In this document: piece by piece, positions 16,564-26,255 of the stretch
How the letters are laid out: the number at the start of each line of letters is the position of its first letter
Numbering within the stretch: the first letter of the stretch is position 1
Origin: Aquidulcibacter paucihalophilus
Lineage (GTDB): Bacteria > Pseudomonadota > Alphaproteobacteria > Caulobacterales > Caulobacteraceae
DNA: 64,000 bases
Assembly (NCBI GenBank): GCA_030285985.1
Contig: CP127384.1
Span: 2,840,501 to 2,904,500 of the forward strand
Reading direction: 5' to 3'
The notes under the pieces: model-generated
The model's input: only the letters and a program-made list of their open reading frames with translations
Database searches by the model: none
Told to the model about the DNA's origin: nothing
Position numbers and translations under genes: made by a program

Positions 16564-17622
16564 ATGCCCATCGCCACCCGCGCCTTCGCCGCCACCTCCA
16601 GCACGGCACCGCTGTCGCCCTACAGCTTCGACCGGCGCGATCCCGGTCCGGACGATGTGGCCATCGAGATCAAATTCGCGGGGGTCTGCCACTCCGACCT
16701 GCACATCGTGAAGAACGACCTGGGCAATACGACCTATCCGATCGTGCCGGGTCACGAGATCGCGGGCGTGGTGACGGCGGTGGGGTCGGGTGTCAGCCGC
16801 TTCAAGGTCGGTGACCGGGTCGGCGTCGGCTGCATGGTCGACAGCTGCCGCCAGTGCAAACCCTGCCGCGACGGCGAGGAGCAGTACTGCGTCCCCGGCA
16901 TGGTCCAGACCTATGGCTCGCCGGATGCCCACGCGGCCGAAACCGGCCAGAAGATCACCCAGGGCGGCTATTCCACCGCCATCGTGGTCGACCAGAACTA
17001 TGTCGTGACCATCCCCGACAGCATCCCGCTGGACGCAGCCGCCCCCCTGCTCTGCGCCGGGATCACCACCTATTCGCCGCTGAAGCACTGGAAGGTCGGT
17101 CCGGGATCGAAGGTCGCGGTGATCGGCCTCGGTGGCCTGGGCCATATGGCGGTCAAACAGGCGGCGGCCATGGGGGCCGAGGTCACCGTCCTGTCGACAT
17201 CGGACCGCAAGAAGGCCGACGCCGAGCGGATGGGCGCCAGACATTTCCTGATCAACTCCGACAAGGCGGCGATGAAGGCGGCGGGCGAGAGCTTCGACCT
17301 GATCATCAACACCGTCTCGGCCACGCACGAGATCGCCAGCCATGTGAACCTGCTGGCCAAGGACGGGACCATGGTCATGCTGGGCCTGACCACCGAGGGC
17401 CTGCCGGTCTATGCCATGGGCCTGCTGTGGCGGCGCCGGTCGGTGGCCGGTTCGCTGATCGGCGGCATCCGCGAGACCCAGGAGATGCTCGACTTCTGCG
17501 CCGAGCACGGCCTGGCCTGCGACATCGAACTGATCGCGCCCGACCAGATCAACGAAGCCTATGCGCGGCTTGAGAAGTCCGACGTGCGGTACCGGTTCGT
17601 GCTGGATATGGCGAAGATCTGA
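16564..17622 (+). CDS. Zinc-dependent NAD(P) alcohol dehydrogenase
   Basis: A 352-residue medium-chain dehydrogenase of the cinnamyl-alcohol/YahK-like aldehyde reductase class, cytosolic, interconverting alcohols and aldehydes. The catalytic zinc site is Cys42 with His64-Glu65 (PGHEIAGVV); structural zinc cysteines are C95, C98, C101 and C109. The Rossmann motif [19 protein letters not shown] is intact. AGGAG eight bases before the ATG supports the start. A TTAGGGCTTGGGG inverted repeat directly follows its stop. Confidence 0.9.
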   Translation: MPIATRAFAATSSTAPLSPYSFDRRDPGPDDVAIEIKFAGVCHSDLHIVKNDLGNTTYPIVPGHEIAGVVTAVGSGVSRFKVGDRVGVGCMVDSCRQCKPCRDGEEQYCVPGMVQTYGSPDAHAAETGQKITQGGYSTAIVVDQNYVVTIPDSIPLDAAAPLLCAGITTYSPLKHWKVGPGSKVAVIGLGGLGHMAVKQAAAMGAEVTVLSTSDRKKADAERMGARHFLINSDKAAMKAAGESFDLIINTVSATHEIASHVNLLAKDGTMVMLGLTTEGLPVYAMGLLWRRRSVAGSLIGGIRETQEMLDFCAEHGLACDIELIAPDQINEAYARLEKSDVRYRFVLDMAKI

Positions 17623-17626
17623 GGGC

Positions 17627-17698
17627 TTAGGGCTTGGGGGCCCAGGTGCGGCGCGAAGGGTGTCGGCGTCGTAACCGGCCATACTCCCCAAGCCCTAA
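17627..17698. repeat. TTAGGGCTTGGGG inverted-repeat element
   Basis: A perfect 13-bp inverted repeat: TTAGGGCTTGGGG at 17627-17639 and CCCCAAGCCCTAA at 17686-17698 around a 46-base centre. The same arms occur at 39869-39952 with a different centre, so this is a repeat family rather than a one-off terminator. Confidence 0.75.
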
Positions 17699-17783
17699 GG
17701 CCTAGCCCCCATCCATTCCTGCCGTTAAACATTTCCCTGAAGGCCCTCCGTCAGAGCGGGCCAACAGGGACAAGGAAACGCAC

Positions 17784-18509
17784 ATGGCTCGAGTGGCTCT
17801 GGTCACGGGTGGAACCCGCGGCATCGGCAAGGCGATCGTTCAGCGCCTGAAGGAAGACGGCATGCTCGTCGCCGCCGGCTATTCCGGCAATGTCGAGGCC
17901 GCCGAGGCCACGGCGAAGGAACTGGGCGTCTCGATCGTCAAGGGCAACGTCGGTTCGTTCGACGACTGCGCCCGCGCCGTGAAGGAGATCGAAGACCAGC
18001 TCGGCCCCATCGACATTCTGGTCAACAACGCCGGCATCACCCGCGACGGCTTCTTCCACAAGATGAACTCGGACCAGTGGTCCGACGTGATCCGCGTGAA
18101 CATGGACAGCGTGTTCAACATGACGCGTCAGGTCATCAACGGCATGCGTGACCGCGGCTTCGGCCGGATCGTCAACATCAGCTCGATCAACGGCCAGAAG
18201 GGCCAGATCGGCCAGACCAACTATTCCGCCGCCAAGGCCGGGATGATCGGCTTCACCAAGGCGCTGGCGCTGGAGAACGCGCGCAAGGGCGTGACCGTGA
18301 ACTGCATCGCGCCCGGCTATATCGACACCGAAATGGTCGGGGCGATGGACGAAAAGGTGCTGGCCGGCATCATTTCCCAGATCCCGGTGGGCAGGCTCGG
18401 AAAGGGCGAGGAGATCGCCGACATGGTGTCCTGGCTGGCCGGCGAACGTGCCGGATATGTCACAGGCTGCACCCTGTCGCTGAACGGCGGTCAGTATCTG
18501 GTCGGCTGA
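17784..18509 (+). CDS. phaB: Acetoacetyl-CoA reductase / 3-oxoacyl reductase (SDR)
   Basis: A 241-residue short-chain dehydrogenase that reduces acetoacetyl-CoA to (R)-3-hydroxybutyryl-CoA for polyhydroxybutyrate; a FabG-like role is the alternative. Seen: TGGTRGIG (8-15), NNAG (81-84), Asn106, Ser133, and catalytic Tyr147 and Lys151 in NYSAAKAG. The segment NISSINGQKGQIGQTNYSAAK favours PhaB over FabG. Neither thiolase nor PHA synthase genes are adjacent. It has its own ribosome site (AAGGAA) and probably its own promoter after the repeat element. Confidence 0.87.
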   Translation: MARVALVTGGTRGIGKAIVQRLKEDGMLVAAGYSGNVEAAEATAKELGVSIVKGNVGSFDDCARAVKEIEDQLGPIDILVNNAGITRDGFFHKMNSDQWSDVIRVNMDSVFNMTRQVINGMRDRGFGRIVNISSINGQKGQIGQTNYSAAKAGMIGFTKALALENARKGVTVNCIAPGYIDTEMVGAMDEKVLAGIISQIPVGRLGKGEEIADMVSWLAGERAGYVTGCTLSLNGGQYLVG

Positions 18510-18557
18510 GCCGGTCCTGCCCAAAATCCGCCGCGTGACGATTCCACCACTGCTGTC

Positions 18558-19373
18558 ATGGAGTTGACGGCAAGGGTCAGATCGGCGCGAACGCCGCTTC
18601 CGGCCGCGATGGCGATCGCCCTCGCGGCGGCGGCGCTGTCGCTGGTGTCGATGCCCGCCGAGGCCCAGGCCCAGAACCAGGGCAACGCCCAGGCGGAGCA
18701 GGCGCAAGCGCTGCGCAACCGCAACGCCGCCGCCGCGCGGGCCGCGCCGCCGACCGGCCGTTATGTCGCGGAATCGGGCGAGGCCTTCATTCTCGACCGG
18801 TCGGGCCAGCGGCCCCTGCTGCGCTTCGACCGACGGGACGAGACCTGGGTGCTGCGGCCGACGGCGGCCCCGCGCGGCGATGTGATCTATCGCAATGACG
18901 CCGGTGACCAGCTGCTGCGGGTGACCCCCGGCGGCGGCATGACGGTCTATACGCCCCGGGCCCCGGGCGGCTCTCCGGCCTCCTTCGCCGGCCCCGGCCA
19001 GAGCCTGACGCCGCCGACCCTGGGACCCGTTCTTTTGTGGAGCCTGATGGCGCGACGCAGCGAACTGATCAGCCAGGCCCTTGGCCGACTGGTCTTTGTC
19101 GATCTAACCGGCGACCGCTCGGAGGCACTTTGCGTCGAGGCCCTGATCGTCACCACCGACGCCGTTCTCCGCATCGCCCGCTCGCCCACAGCGCGGCAGA
19201 CGCTCAATCAGCTCCGCAGCATCACCATCCTTGAGGGCGACCGTGCGTCGGTCACCTACGCGCGCGGACGGCTGGTAGTGACAGTCGACCCTGACGAAGG
19301 GATGGCGGGCCGGCCCTCCTCGGCCCGCGTCATTCAGGTTCTGCTGGCGGAATCGTCGCCGCCGCGGCGCTGA
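18558..19373 (+). CDS. Hypothetical exported protein (DUF4908-like)
   Basis: A 271-residue protein with an N-terminal signal segment (about 16-37, LPAAMAIALAAAALSLVSM then AEAQAQ). A Gln/Ala-rich stretch follows, then a beta-rich domain with GRYVAESGEAFILDRSG and WVLRPTAAPRGDVIYRNDAG. It resembles a protein type seen in Caulobacterales annotated DUF4908. No enzyme motif is visible. Its role is unknown. Confidence 0.65.
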   Translation: MELTARVRSARTPLPAAMAIALAAAALSLVSMPAEAQAQNQGNAQAEQAQALRNRNAAAARAAPPTGRYVAESGEAFILDRSGQRPLLRFDRRDETWVLRPTAAPRGDVIYRNDAGDQLLRVTPGGGMTVYTPRAPGGSPASFAGPGQSLTPPTLGPVLLWSLMARRSELISQALGRLVFVDLTGDRSEALCVEALIVTTDAVLRIARSPTARQTLNQLRSITILEGDRASVTYARGRLVVTVDPDEGMAGRPSSARVIQVLLAESSPPRR

Positions 19374-19397
19374 CGTCCGCCACGGGAGAGGGCTGAC

Positions 19398-20126
19398 CTA
19401 GCCTGCAAACACGTCCTTGGCGGCCCGTACCGCCGCAAAGGCCCCTGCGTCGCCCGCCCGCAGGAAGGGATTGAACGCCTTCTCCGCGCCGACGGTGGTC
19501 GGAACGGTCGCCTCGCCCCGCTCGCGCATCGCGAAAATCTCCGCCGCCCGCGCCGCCATTTCCGGCCGGTTATCGACGCTGAGCGCGAAGCGGGCATTGG
19601 CCGCCGTGTACTCATGGGCGCACCAGACGACCGTCTCATCGGGCCATGCCGCAAGGGTCTGCAGGCTGTTCCACATCTGCGCCGGCGTGCCCTCGAACAG
19701 ACGGCCGCAGCCGAGGGTGAACAGCACATCGCCGACGAACGCCTGGGCGTCCGAAGGCGAGCGATAGACGATGTGGCCCAGCGTGTGGCCGGGCGCGTCC
19801 GTCACTTCCAGCGCCGTGGCGCCCAGCATGACTGTTTCGCCGCCGGCCACGATCCGGTCGATCGGCGCGGCCTTGCGGACCTCTTCGGGGCCGACGATCT
19901 CGCAGCCGGTTTCGGCCTTCAGCCGGGCGTTCCCCTGGGTGTGGTCCGGGTGCCAGTGGGTGTTGAGGATCAGGTCCAGCCGGCCCCAGCCGCTGGCCTC
20001 CAGATCGGCCAGGATGGCGTCAGCGTCGGGGGTGTCGACGGTCGCGACCACGCCCGTCTCCCGATCCCGAACCAGAAGGCCATAGTTGTCGTTCAGGCAG
20101 GGAAACAGGCGCACATCGAGGGTCAT
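19398..20126 (-). CDS. gloB: Hydroxyacylglutathione hydrolase (glyoxalase II)
   Basis: Metallo-beta-lactamase-fold hydrolase that splits S-lactoylglutathione to lactate and glutathione, finishing methylglyoxal detoxification. The 242 residues match the bacterial form. The metal motif THWHPDHTQGN (about 55-65) and later DAPGHTLGHIVY and WCAHEYTAANARFA (C-terminal glutathione-binding part) are clear. GshA in the same window supplies the cofactor pathway. It is divergent from the methyltransferase gene across only 45 bases, so the promoters must be compact. Confidence 0.93.
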   Translation of the reverse strand: MTLDVRLFPCLNDNYGLLVRDRETGVVATVDTPDADAILADLEASGWGRLDLILNTHWHPDHTQGNARLKAETGCEIVGPEEVRKAAPIDRIVAGGETVMLGATALEVTDAPGHTLGHIVYRSPSDAQAFVGDVLFTLGCGRLFEGTPAQMWNSLQTLAAWPDETVVWCAHEYTAANARFALSVDNRPEMAARAAEIFAMRERGEATVPTTVGAEKAFNPFLRAGDAGAFAAVRAAKDVFAG

Positions 20127-20171
20127 GCGCGCATTCTAGCAGCCGCCCCCGGCGCGGCCTATGGTGGCGGC

Positions 20172-20945
20172 ATGCGGCGCAGTATCGAGGAACTCAGGAC
20201 CTTCTACGGCGAGCCCACCGGCGCGCTCGCCCGGCGGCTGCTGGCGCGACGGCTGGAGGACGCCTGGGGCGAGGCCGACAACAGTGATGTTCTGGGTATC
20301 GGCTATGCCACGCCCTGGCTGGATGCCTTCGTAGGTGCCCGGCGCGTGATCGCGGCCATGCCGGGCGGCCAGGGGGTCGAGGCCTGGCCGTCGGTCGGCA
20401 AGAACCGCAGCCTGCTGGTCGACGACCGCCGCCTGCCCTTCGCCGCCGGGTCCTTCGACCGCATCCTGCTGATCCACGCCCTCGAGGAAGCCGAGGACGC
20501 CCAGGGGCTGATGAACGAGGCCGTGCGCGCCCTGTCGCCGGCAGGGCGGATCATTCTCGTGGCCGCGGCGCGCGGCGGGATGTGGGCGCGCTCCGAGGCG
20601 ACCCCCTTCGGCCACGGACGCCCCTTCACGCGCCGCCAGCTGGAGCGGCTGGTGCGCGGCGCAGGCCTTGAGCCGACGGCGTGGTCGCAGACGCTGTATG
20701 TCCCGCCCTGGGCACCGCTGCTGCCGCTGGCCGAGGGCTTCGAACAGGTCGGCAAGCGGATCGTGCCGGGCGCCGCCGGCGTCATCCTGCTGGAAGCGAC
20801 GCGGCAGGCCTATGCCCGTATCCGGCCCGGTGGCGCGGTCGCCACGGCCCCGGTGATGACCCCCGCGATGCAGCCGCAACCGGCCTCGCGATCGTCGCGC
20901 AATCTGGCCGGTGATGATCTGGCGGGAAGCGGCGAACGCCCTTAA
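20172..20945 (+). CDS. SAM-dependent methyltransferase-domain protein
   Basis: A 257-residue class I methyltransferase-like protein. The SAM-binding glycine motif is weak (DVLGIGYATPWLDAF), but the post-motif DRRLPFAAGSFDRILLIHALE and LSPAGRIILVAAARG are typical of the Methyltransf_11 fold. The tail from about 215 is disordered and Ala/Pro-rich. Substrate unknown. In alphaproteobacteria this gene commonly lies beside gloB, as here. The ATG at 20172 gives the expected MRRSIEELRTFYG start. Confidence 0.8.
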   Translation: MRRSIEELRTFYGEPTGALARRLLARRLEDAWGEADNSDVLGIGYATPWLDAFVGARRVIAAMPGGQGVEAWPSVGKNRSLLVDDRRLPFAAGSFDRILLIHALEEAEDAQGLMNEAVRALSPAGRIILVAAARGGMWARSEATPFGHGRPFTRRQLERLVRGAGLEPTAWSQTLYVPPWAPLLPLAEGFEQVGKRIVPGAAGVILLEATRQAYARIRPGGAVATAPVMTPAMQPQPASRSSRNLAGDDLAGSGERP

Positions 20946-20955
20946 AGCCCTGCCC

Positions 20956-21459
20956 ATGCAACGACTGATCCTGATGCGTCATGCCGAGGCGGAACGGGCG
21001 GCCGGCTCCGGTCGGGACCGCGACCGCATACTCTCGACGAGAGGCCGCAGGGACGCCGCCGCCATGGGCCGGGCGCTGGCCGCGCGCGGCATGCGGCCCG
21101 ATCTGGCGCTGGTCTCGCCCGCCGCCCGCACCCACCAGACCTGGGACCTGCTGCATGACGCCTTCGGCGATGTGCAGGTGCGCGAGGACGAGGCCCTGTA
21201 CAACGGCGGCTCCGACATCCTGCGCCGGTTCGTCGAGGCGGCGGAGGACGAGGCCGGTTGCCTGATGGTCGTGGCCCACAATCCGGGAATCCACCTGCTG
21301 GCGGTCGAATATCTGGTTGAGGGCGCGGCTTCGCCCGCCGTTCTGGACCGGATGGGCGGCGGCTTTCCGCCGGGGTCGGCGGCCATCTTCACCGTCGACG
21401 TCGCCGGGCGCTGCACCTTCGAGGGCTACATCCAGCCCCGCGACCTGGGGGGCGAATGA
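20956..21459 (+). CDS. SixA-like histidine phosphatase
   Basis: A 167-residue phosphoglycerate-mutase-fold phosphatase. The catalytic motif LMRHAEAE has the phosphoryl-accepting His9. A second His is in VVAHNPGIHLLA. Short length and the RHA rather than RHG form point to SixA, which dephosphorylates histidine-phosphotransfer domains. The target is unknown, but a hybrid kinase is encoded 1.4 kb downstream. The ATG is 10 bases after the previous stop, and the stop overlaps the next start (ATGA). Confidence 0.87.
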   Translation: MQRLILMRHAEAERAAGSGRDRDRILSTRGRRDAAAMGRALAARGMRPDLALVSPAARTHQTWDLLHDAFGDVQVREDEALYNGGSDILRRFVEAAEDEAGCLMVVAHNPGIHLLAVEYLVEGAASPAVLDRMGGGFPPGSAAIFTVDVAGRCTFEGYIQPRDLGGE

Positions 21460-21812
21460 GCGCGGTCGCCTACAAGCTGGTCGACCGGGCCGAATGGACG
21501 GACGCGCTGGCCGCCGGTGCCTATGCGGGTTCGGCGGTCGATCTGGCGGACGGCTATATCCATATGTCGACGGCGGCCCAGCTGGCCGAGACGGCGCGGC
21601 GGCACTACGCCGGGAAGACCGACCTCGTGCTCGTTGAAGTCGCCCTGGTGCCGCTGGGCGAGGCGCTGAAATGGGAGGCGTCGCGCGGCGGCGATCTGTT
21701 CCCGCACCTGTTCGCGCCCCTGCCCGCCTCGGTCGATGCCCCGCAACGCGGCCTGTCGGTCGATGCGGACGGCGTGATTCGGTTTGACGATGGAGCCGTC
21801 GGATGGCCATGA
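21456..21812 (+). CDS. DUF952 family protein
   Basis: A 118-residue DUF952 protein. The recognisable family start AYKLVDRAEW is followed by DGYIHMSTAAQLAETARRHYAGKTDLVLVEV and the end segment FPHLFAPLP. Members are small cytosolic proteins related to ADP-ribosyltransferase-like folds, with no established function. The start overlaps the phosphatase stop by four bases and the end overlaps pyrD by ten, so the three are translationally coupled. Confidence 0.88.
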   Translation: MSAVAYKLVDRAEWTDALAAGAYAGSAVDLADGYIHMSTAAQLAETARRHYAGKTDLVLVEVALVPLGEALKWEASRGGDLFPHLFAPLPASVDAPQRGLSVDADGVIRFDDGAVGWP

Positions 21813-22840
21813 CCGATATCGGCGCGGCCCTGCTGCGCACGCTTGATCCCGAGACCGCCCACGGTCTGGCCATCCGGGCCCTGCAGCTGGCACCCCTGCC
21901 CCCCGCGCGGGCCGACGACCCCATACTGGCGACCACGGTGGCCGGGCTGGCCCTGCCCAATCCGGTCGGGCTGGCCGCCGGCCTGGACAAGAACGGCGAG
22001 GCGCTGCACGGCCTGTCGCGCCTTGGGTTCGGCTTCGTGGAATGCGGCTCGGTCACCCCGCTGGCCCAGCCGGGCAATCCGAAGCCGCGCCTGTTCCGCC
22101 TGAGCGAGGACCGGGCGATCATCAACCGGATGGGTTTCAACAACGCCGGTCTGGAGGCCTTCGCCGCCCGACTGGCGGACCGGCCCCGCAACGCCGTCGT
22201 CGGCGCCAATCTGGGGGCCAACAAGGATACGGAAGACAAGGCGGCGGACTATGTCGCCGGGCTGATCCGCCTCAAGGGTCTGGCCGACTATGTGACGGTC
22301 AACGTCTCCTCGCCCAATACGCCGGGCCTGCGCGCCCTGCAGGGCCGGGCGGCGCTGGATGATCTGCTGGGCCGGCTGGCCGAGGCGCGGGGCGATGATC
22401 CGACGCCGGTCTTCCTCAAGATTGCGCCGGACCTGACGCCGGCCGAGATCGCCCTGATCGTCGAGGCCAGTCTGGATCACGGGATCAATGCCCTGATCGT
22501 CTCAAACACCACGCTGGACCGGCCCGACAGCCTGCGCGCGCGCGACCGGGCCGAGGCCGGGGGTCTTTCGGGCGCACCGCTGAAGGCGCGGGCCGGTGCC
22601 GCCCTGCGCGCCGCAGCCGAAGCCGGAGGCGGCCGCCTGCCCCTGATCGCGGCGGGCGGCATCGACAGCGGGGCCGAGGCCTACGCCCGCATCCGCGCCG
22701 GAGCGTCAGCCGTCCAGCTCTATTCCGCCCTCATCTATGAAGGGCCCGGGCTGATCGGACGGATCAAGCGCGACCTCGCCGCCTGCCTGCGTTCCGACGG
22801 GTTTTCCAGTGTCGCCGGGGCTGTTTCGACCGCCCGTTGA
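21803..22840 (+). CDS. pyrD: Dihydroorotate dehydrogenase (quinone), class 2
   Basis: FMN enzyme of pyrimidine synthesis, oxidising dihydroorotate to orotate and passing electrons to quinone at the inner membrane. At 345 residues with an N-terminal amphipathic part (LLRTLDPETAHGLAIRALQL), it is the membrane-associated class 2. Motifs are PNPVGLAAGLDKNGEA, NRMGFNNAGLEAF, VNVSSPNTPGLR (catalytic Ser) and IAAGGIDSGAEAYARIRAGA. It overlaps DUF952 by ten bases. A second ATG two codons later is equally possible. Confidence 0.95.
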   Translation: MAMTDIGAALLRTLDPETAHGLAIRALQLAPLPPARADDPILATTVAGLALPNPVGLAAGLDKNGEALHGLSRLGFGFVECGSVTPLAQPGNPKPRLFRLSEDRAIINRMGFNNAGLEAFAARLADRPRNAVVGANLGANKDTEDKAADYVAGLIRLKGLADYVTVNVSSPNTPGLRALQGRAALDDLLGRLAEARGDDPTPVFLKIAPDLTPAEIALIVEASLDHGINALIVSNTTLDRPDSLRARDRAEAGGLSGAPLKARAGAALRAAAEAGGGRLPLIAAGGIDSGAEAYARIRAGASAVQLYSALIYEGPGLIGRIKRDLAACLRSDGFSSVAGAVSTAR

Positions 22841-22905
22841 CGGCACGTTAGGGCAAGTCGGTGATGATCCCCGGAAGGGCAGGAACGCTCAATCCGGGGA
22901 GCCGC

Positions 22906-24984
22906 ATGGCAAGTGCCAAAGCCGACAGACCTGCTGGTGCCTCCGTGGCCGATCCAGGCGACCGGGCTGGGGACTGGGCGCGCGCGATTCGTCAGCGCCG
23001 CAAATCCCTTCTGCAGCGGCTCGGCCTCGCCACAGCGCTTGCCCTGATCTTCAATCCGATCATTGGCTGGTCGCTGAGTCTCAGCTGGATCGTCGGCTAT
23101 TTCGTCATCCAGCTTGTGGACCTGTGGGTCTTTGCCCCGATTACCGCCGGCAAGGCCGAACAGCTTCTGGGGGCCCGACGTGTCGCCGGCTGGATCTCCC
23201 TGGTCGTGAACGCCGCCTATTTCTGCGGCCTGTCCGTGCCCCTCTGGCTCGTCGGCGGACCCTTCGGTGGAATCTGCGCGATCCTGCTGCTTTCGGGCGC
23301 CGCCATGTACGCCGTGGTCAATGCCTCAAGTTCCACGCCGGCCATGGCGATGACCGTTTCATCGCCCTTGCTGTATCTGGCGTTGACCCCCGTGTTCATG
23401 GCACCGCACGGGGCGGCGTCCGGCCTCCTCACCGTCGCAACCTTCTCCGTCGGCGTCTTTGTTGCCTTCTCCCTCTCGACCTGGAAGCGCATGAACGAGG
23501 CGCACCGGTCGGAGCGTGAGGCCCGCATCGAGGCCCAGATCAAAAGGGTGGAGGCCGAGCGTATCATGGCCGGCCGCAGTGCTTTCCTGGCCGCGATCGG
23601 CCACGATCTGCGCACCCCGATCAGCGCCATCCTGACCGGCGCTGCAGAGCTGGAACGCGGCGCGACGGACGCTGCCGCCCGGTCGCAGGCGCACCTGATC
23701 ACCGACGCCGGCGTCATGATGAAGGCCATGCTCGACGACCTGCTGGATCACGCCAAGCTGGACGACGGCCATATGACGGTCGACCAGATCGACTTCAACC
23801 TGCGTGACCTGCTCAGCCAGACCACCCTGCTGTGGCGCGGCCCGGCGCGTGCCAAGGGCCTGAAATTGCGGGTCGAGGGTGCCGCGTCGATCCCGGCCGC
23901 CGTGCAGGGTGATCCGATGAGGATCCGTCAGGTCCTCAACAACCTGATTTCCAATGCAATGAAATTCACCGAGACGGGGTCGATCACCCTGCGTCTCAAT
24001 GCCTGGAATGAGGAGCCCGGCGGCCACGCCGTGTTGATCGCCGTCGAGGACACCGGACCGGGCATGACGATCGAACAGGTCGCCCGGCTGTTCACGCCTT
24101 TCGACCAGACCCTGCCGGGTGTGAGCGCCGCTCACGGCGGCACCGGCCTCGGCCTGGCCATCAGCCGGCAGATGGCAGAGCTCATGGGGGGACGGGTCAC
24201 GGTTCGCACCCGTCCGGGCGAGGGCTCCAGCTTTACCCTGTCACTGACGCTGCAGCCGGGACAGGCCCTCGAGGCCGCCTCCCCGGTGCCGGACCAGCAG
24301 AGCCGCGACGCCGTCGCCCAGGCCCTGTCCGGCCGCATGACCCATTCCTCCACCCCGGCTCCGGCCGCGCAGTCGCTCAACCCGACCTCACGACAGGTCG
24401 CGGTCGGGCCTGTTGCGACCCCGGTTATTGCCGCGCCGGCCGCTGGAGATATGTCCGCCGAAGCCATCGCCGCCCGGATCCTGGGCGCGGCGGCCGCACC
24501 GATGGAGGCCGCCGCCGCTTCCCACGTCCAGCCCGAAACCGTCCTGCAGGACAGCGACGCGGGCGAGGACCGGCCGATGCGGGTGCTGGTGGTCGACGAC
24601 CACGACATCAACCGCCGCGCCATCCAGCTGATCCTGCAGCCGCTGGGCTGCGACATCTCCACGGCCGCAGACGGCATGGCGGCGCTGAAGATCTGCGAGA
24701 ACACCGGCTTCGACCTGATCTTCATGGATGTGCGGATGCCGGAGCTGGACGGCCGCGAGACCACCCGCCGCATCCGGGCCGGGACCGGTCCGAACGCCGG
24801 CGTACCGATCATCGCGGTCACGGCGGACACCTCGCCGGACGACATCGCCGCCTGCACCGAGGCCGGCATGACCTATTTCGTGCCCAAGCCGATCACCCCG
24901 CCGATGCTGCTGGGGGCCATCACCCATGTGATGACCATGGGTCAGCCGGACGAAGACGCCGGGGCGGAAACCGTCGCGGCCTGA
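22906..24984 (+). CDS. Hybrid sensor histidine kinase / response regulator
   Basis: About 692 residues. An N-terminal membrane domain with roughly six hydrophobic segments (to about 190) is followed by a coiled linker. The dimerisation domain has the phospho-acceptor His in AAIGHDLRTPISAIL. The ATPase domain shows NNLISNAMKF (N box), EDTGPGM (G1) and GGTGLGLAIS (G2). An Ala/Pro-rich linker leads to a receiver domain (VLVVDDHDINRR, phospho-Asp in IFMDVRMPELDG, Lys in VPKPITPPM). The ATG at 22906 is preferred over GTG 22861 because GGGGAG precedes it. The signal is unknown; the nearby SixA-like phosphatase may act in the relay. Confidence 0.92.
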   Translation: MASAKADRPAGASVADPGDRAGDWARAIRQRRKSLLQRLGLATALALIFNPIIGWSLSLSWIVGYFVIQLVDLWVFAPITAGKAEQLLGARRVAGWISLVVNAAYFCGLSVPLWLVGGPFGGICAILLLSGAAMYAVVNASSSTPAMAMTVSSPLLYLALTPVFMAPHGAASGLLTVATFSVGVFVAFSLSTWKRMNEAHRSEREARIEAQIKRVEAERIMAGRSAFLAAIGHDLRTPISAILTGAAELERGATDAAARSQAHLITDAGVMMKAMLDDLLDHAKLDDGHMTVDQIDFNLRDLLSQTTLLWRGPARAKGLKLRVEGAASIPAAVQGDPMRIRQVLNNLISNAMKFTETGSITLRLNAWNEEPGGHAVLIAVEDTGPGMTIEQVARLFTPFDQTLPGVSAAHGGTGLGLAISRQMAELMGGRVTVRTRPGEGSSFTLSLTLQPGQALEAASPVPDQQSRDAVAQALSGRMTHSSTPAPAAQSLNPTSRQVAVGPVATPVIAAPAAGDMSAEAIAARILGAAAAPMEAAAASHVQPETVLQDSDAGEDRPMRVLVVDDHDINRRAIQLILQPLGCDISTAADGMAALKICENTGFDLIFMDVRMPELDGRETTRRIRAGTGPNAGVPIIAVTADTSPDDIAACTEAGMTYFVPKPITPPMLLGAITHVMTMGQPDEDAGAETVAA

Positions 24985-24993
24985 GGGACGGCC

Positions 24994-25020
24994 GGTTCGT
25001 CACAACGGACACGACGAACC
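24994..25020. terminator. Possible hairpin between convergent genes
   Basis: GGTTCGTC and GACGAACC form an 8-bp stem between the convergent kinase and peroxiredoxin genes. No T-run follows on either strand, so factor-independent termination is doubtful. Confidence 0.35.
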
Positions 25021-25071
25021 TGACCGCCGCCGTTCCTCAAGCGAGGGCGCGGCGGCGGAGGCCGTAGCGCC

Positions 25072-25557
<486 letters not shown>

Positions 25558-25685
25558 GGGGCAGGCTCCGGTGGGGGTGAGAGGGTAACGCTGCCGACCA
25601 GATAGGGGTTGCGGCGCGGGGTGCCAACCGGGTCGTGTCGATCCGCCGCCTTGCGTCCGCGGGCCGGCGTCCCGATGATAGGCGT

Positions 25686-26255
25686 ATGGACCATTTCCAA
25701 TCCCTGGTCGGACGGCTGCTGGTAGCCATGCCGGGCATCAGCGACAGCCGGTTCGAACACGCCGTCATCCTGATCTGCGCCCACCGGCCGGACCACGCCA
25801 TGGGCCTGCGGCTGGACCGGCCCGCGCCGGGGGTGAACCTCAAGAAGGTGCTGGCCAAGCTGGCCACCGAGGCCCCCGAGGCCGCGGCGGAGCGGCGGGT
25901 GCTGATCGGCGGGCCGGTGGAGCGGGAGCGCGGATTCGTGCTGCACACCGACGACTGGCTGATCGACGACGCCTCGGTGGCCTTCGCCGAGGGTCTGGCC
26001 ATGACGGGCACGCGCGAGGCCCTGCTGGCCATGGTCGACCCGGCGGCCGGGCCGAACCGGTCGGTGCTGCTGCTCGGCTATGCCGGCTGGGGCGAGGGCC
26101 AGCTGGAGGACGAGCTGGGCGAGAACGTCTGGCTCACCGCCGACGCCGATCCGGAACTGATCTTCGACGCCGACTACGACGGCAAATGGGCCAAGGCGCT
26201 GGCGGGACTGGGGGTCGATCCGGCGCAGCTGTCAGGGCAGAGCGGGCGGGCCTAG
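25686..26255 (+). CDS. YqgE/AlgH family protein
   Basis: A 189-residue YqgE/AlgH protein: QSLVGRLLVAMPGISDSRFEHAVILICAH at the N-terminus and LLLGYAGWGEGQLEDELGENVWL in the centre are the family hallmarks. The fold is known but the function is not settled; AlgH affects alginate and virulence gene expression in pseudomonads. The ATG at 25686 matches the family start. Its stop overlaps by four bases the stop of the convergent GGDEF/EAL gene. Confidence 0.9.
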   Translation: MDHFQSLVGRLLVAMPGISDSRFEHAVILICAHRPDHAMGLRLDRPAPGVNLKKVLAKLATEAPEAAAERRVLIGGPVERERGFVLHTDDWLIDDASVAFAEGLAMTGTREALLAMVDPAAGPNRSVLLLGYAGWGEGQLEDELGENVWLTADADPELIFDADYDGKWAKALAGLGVDPAQLSGQSGRA

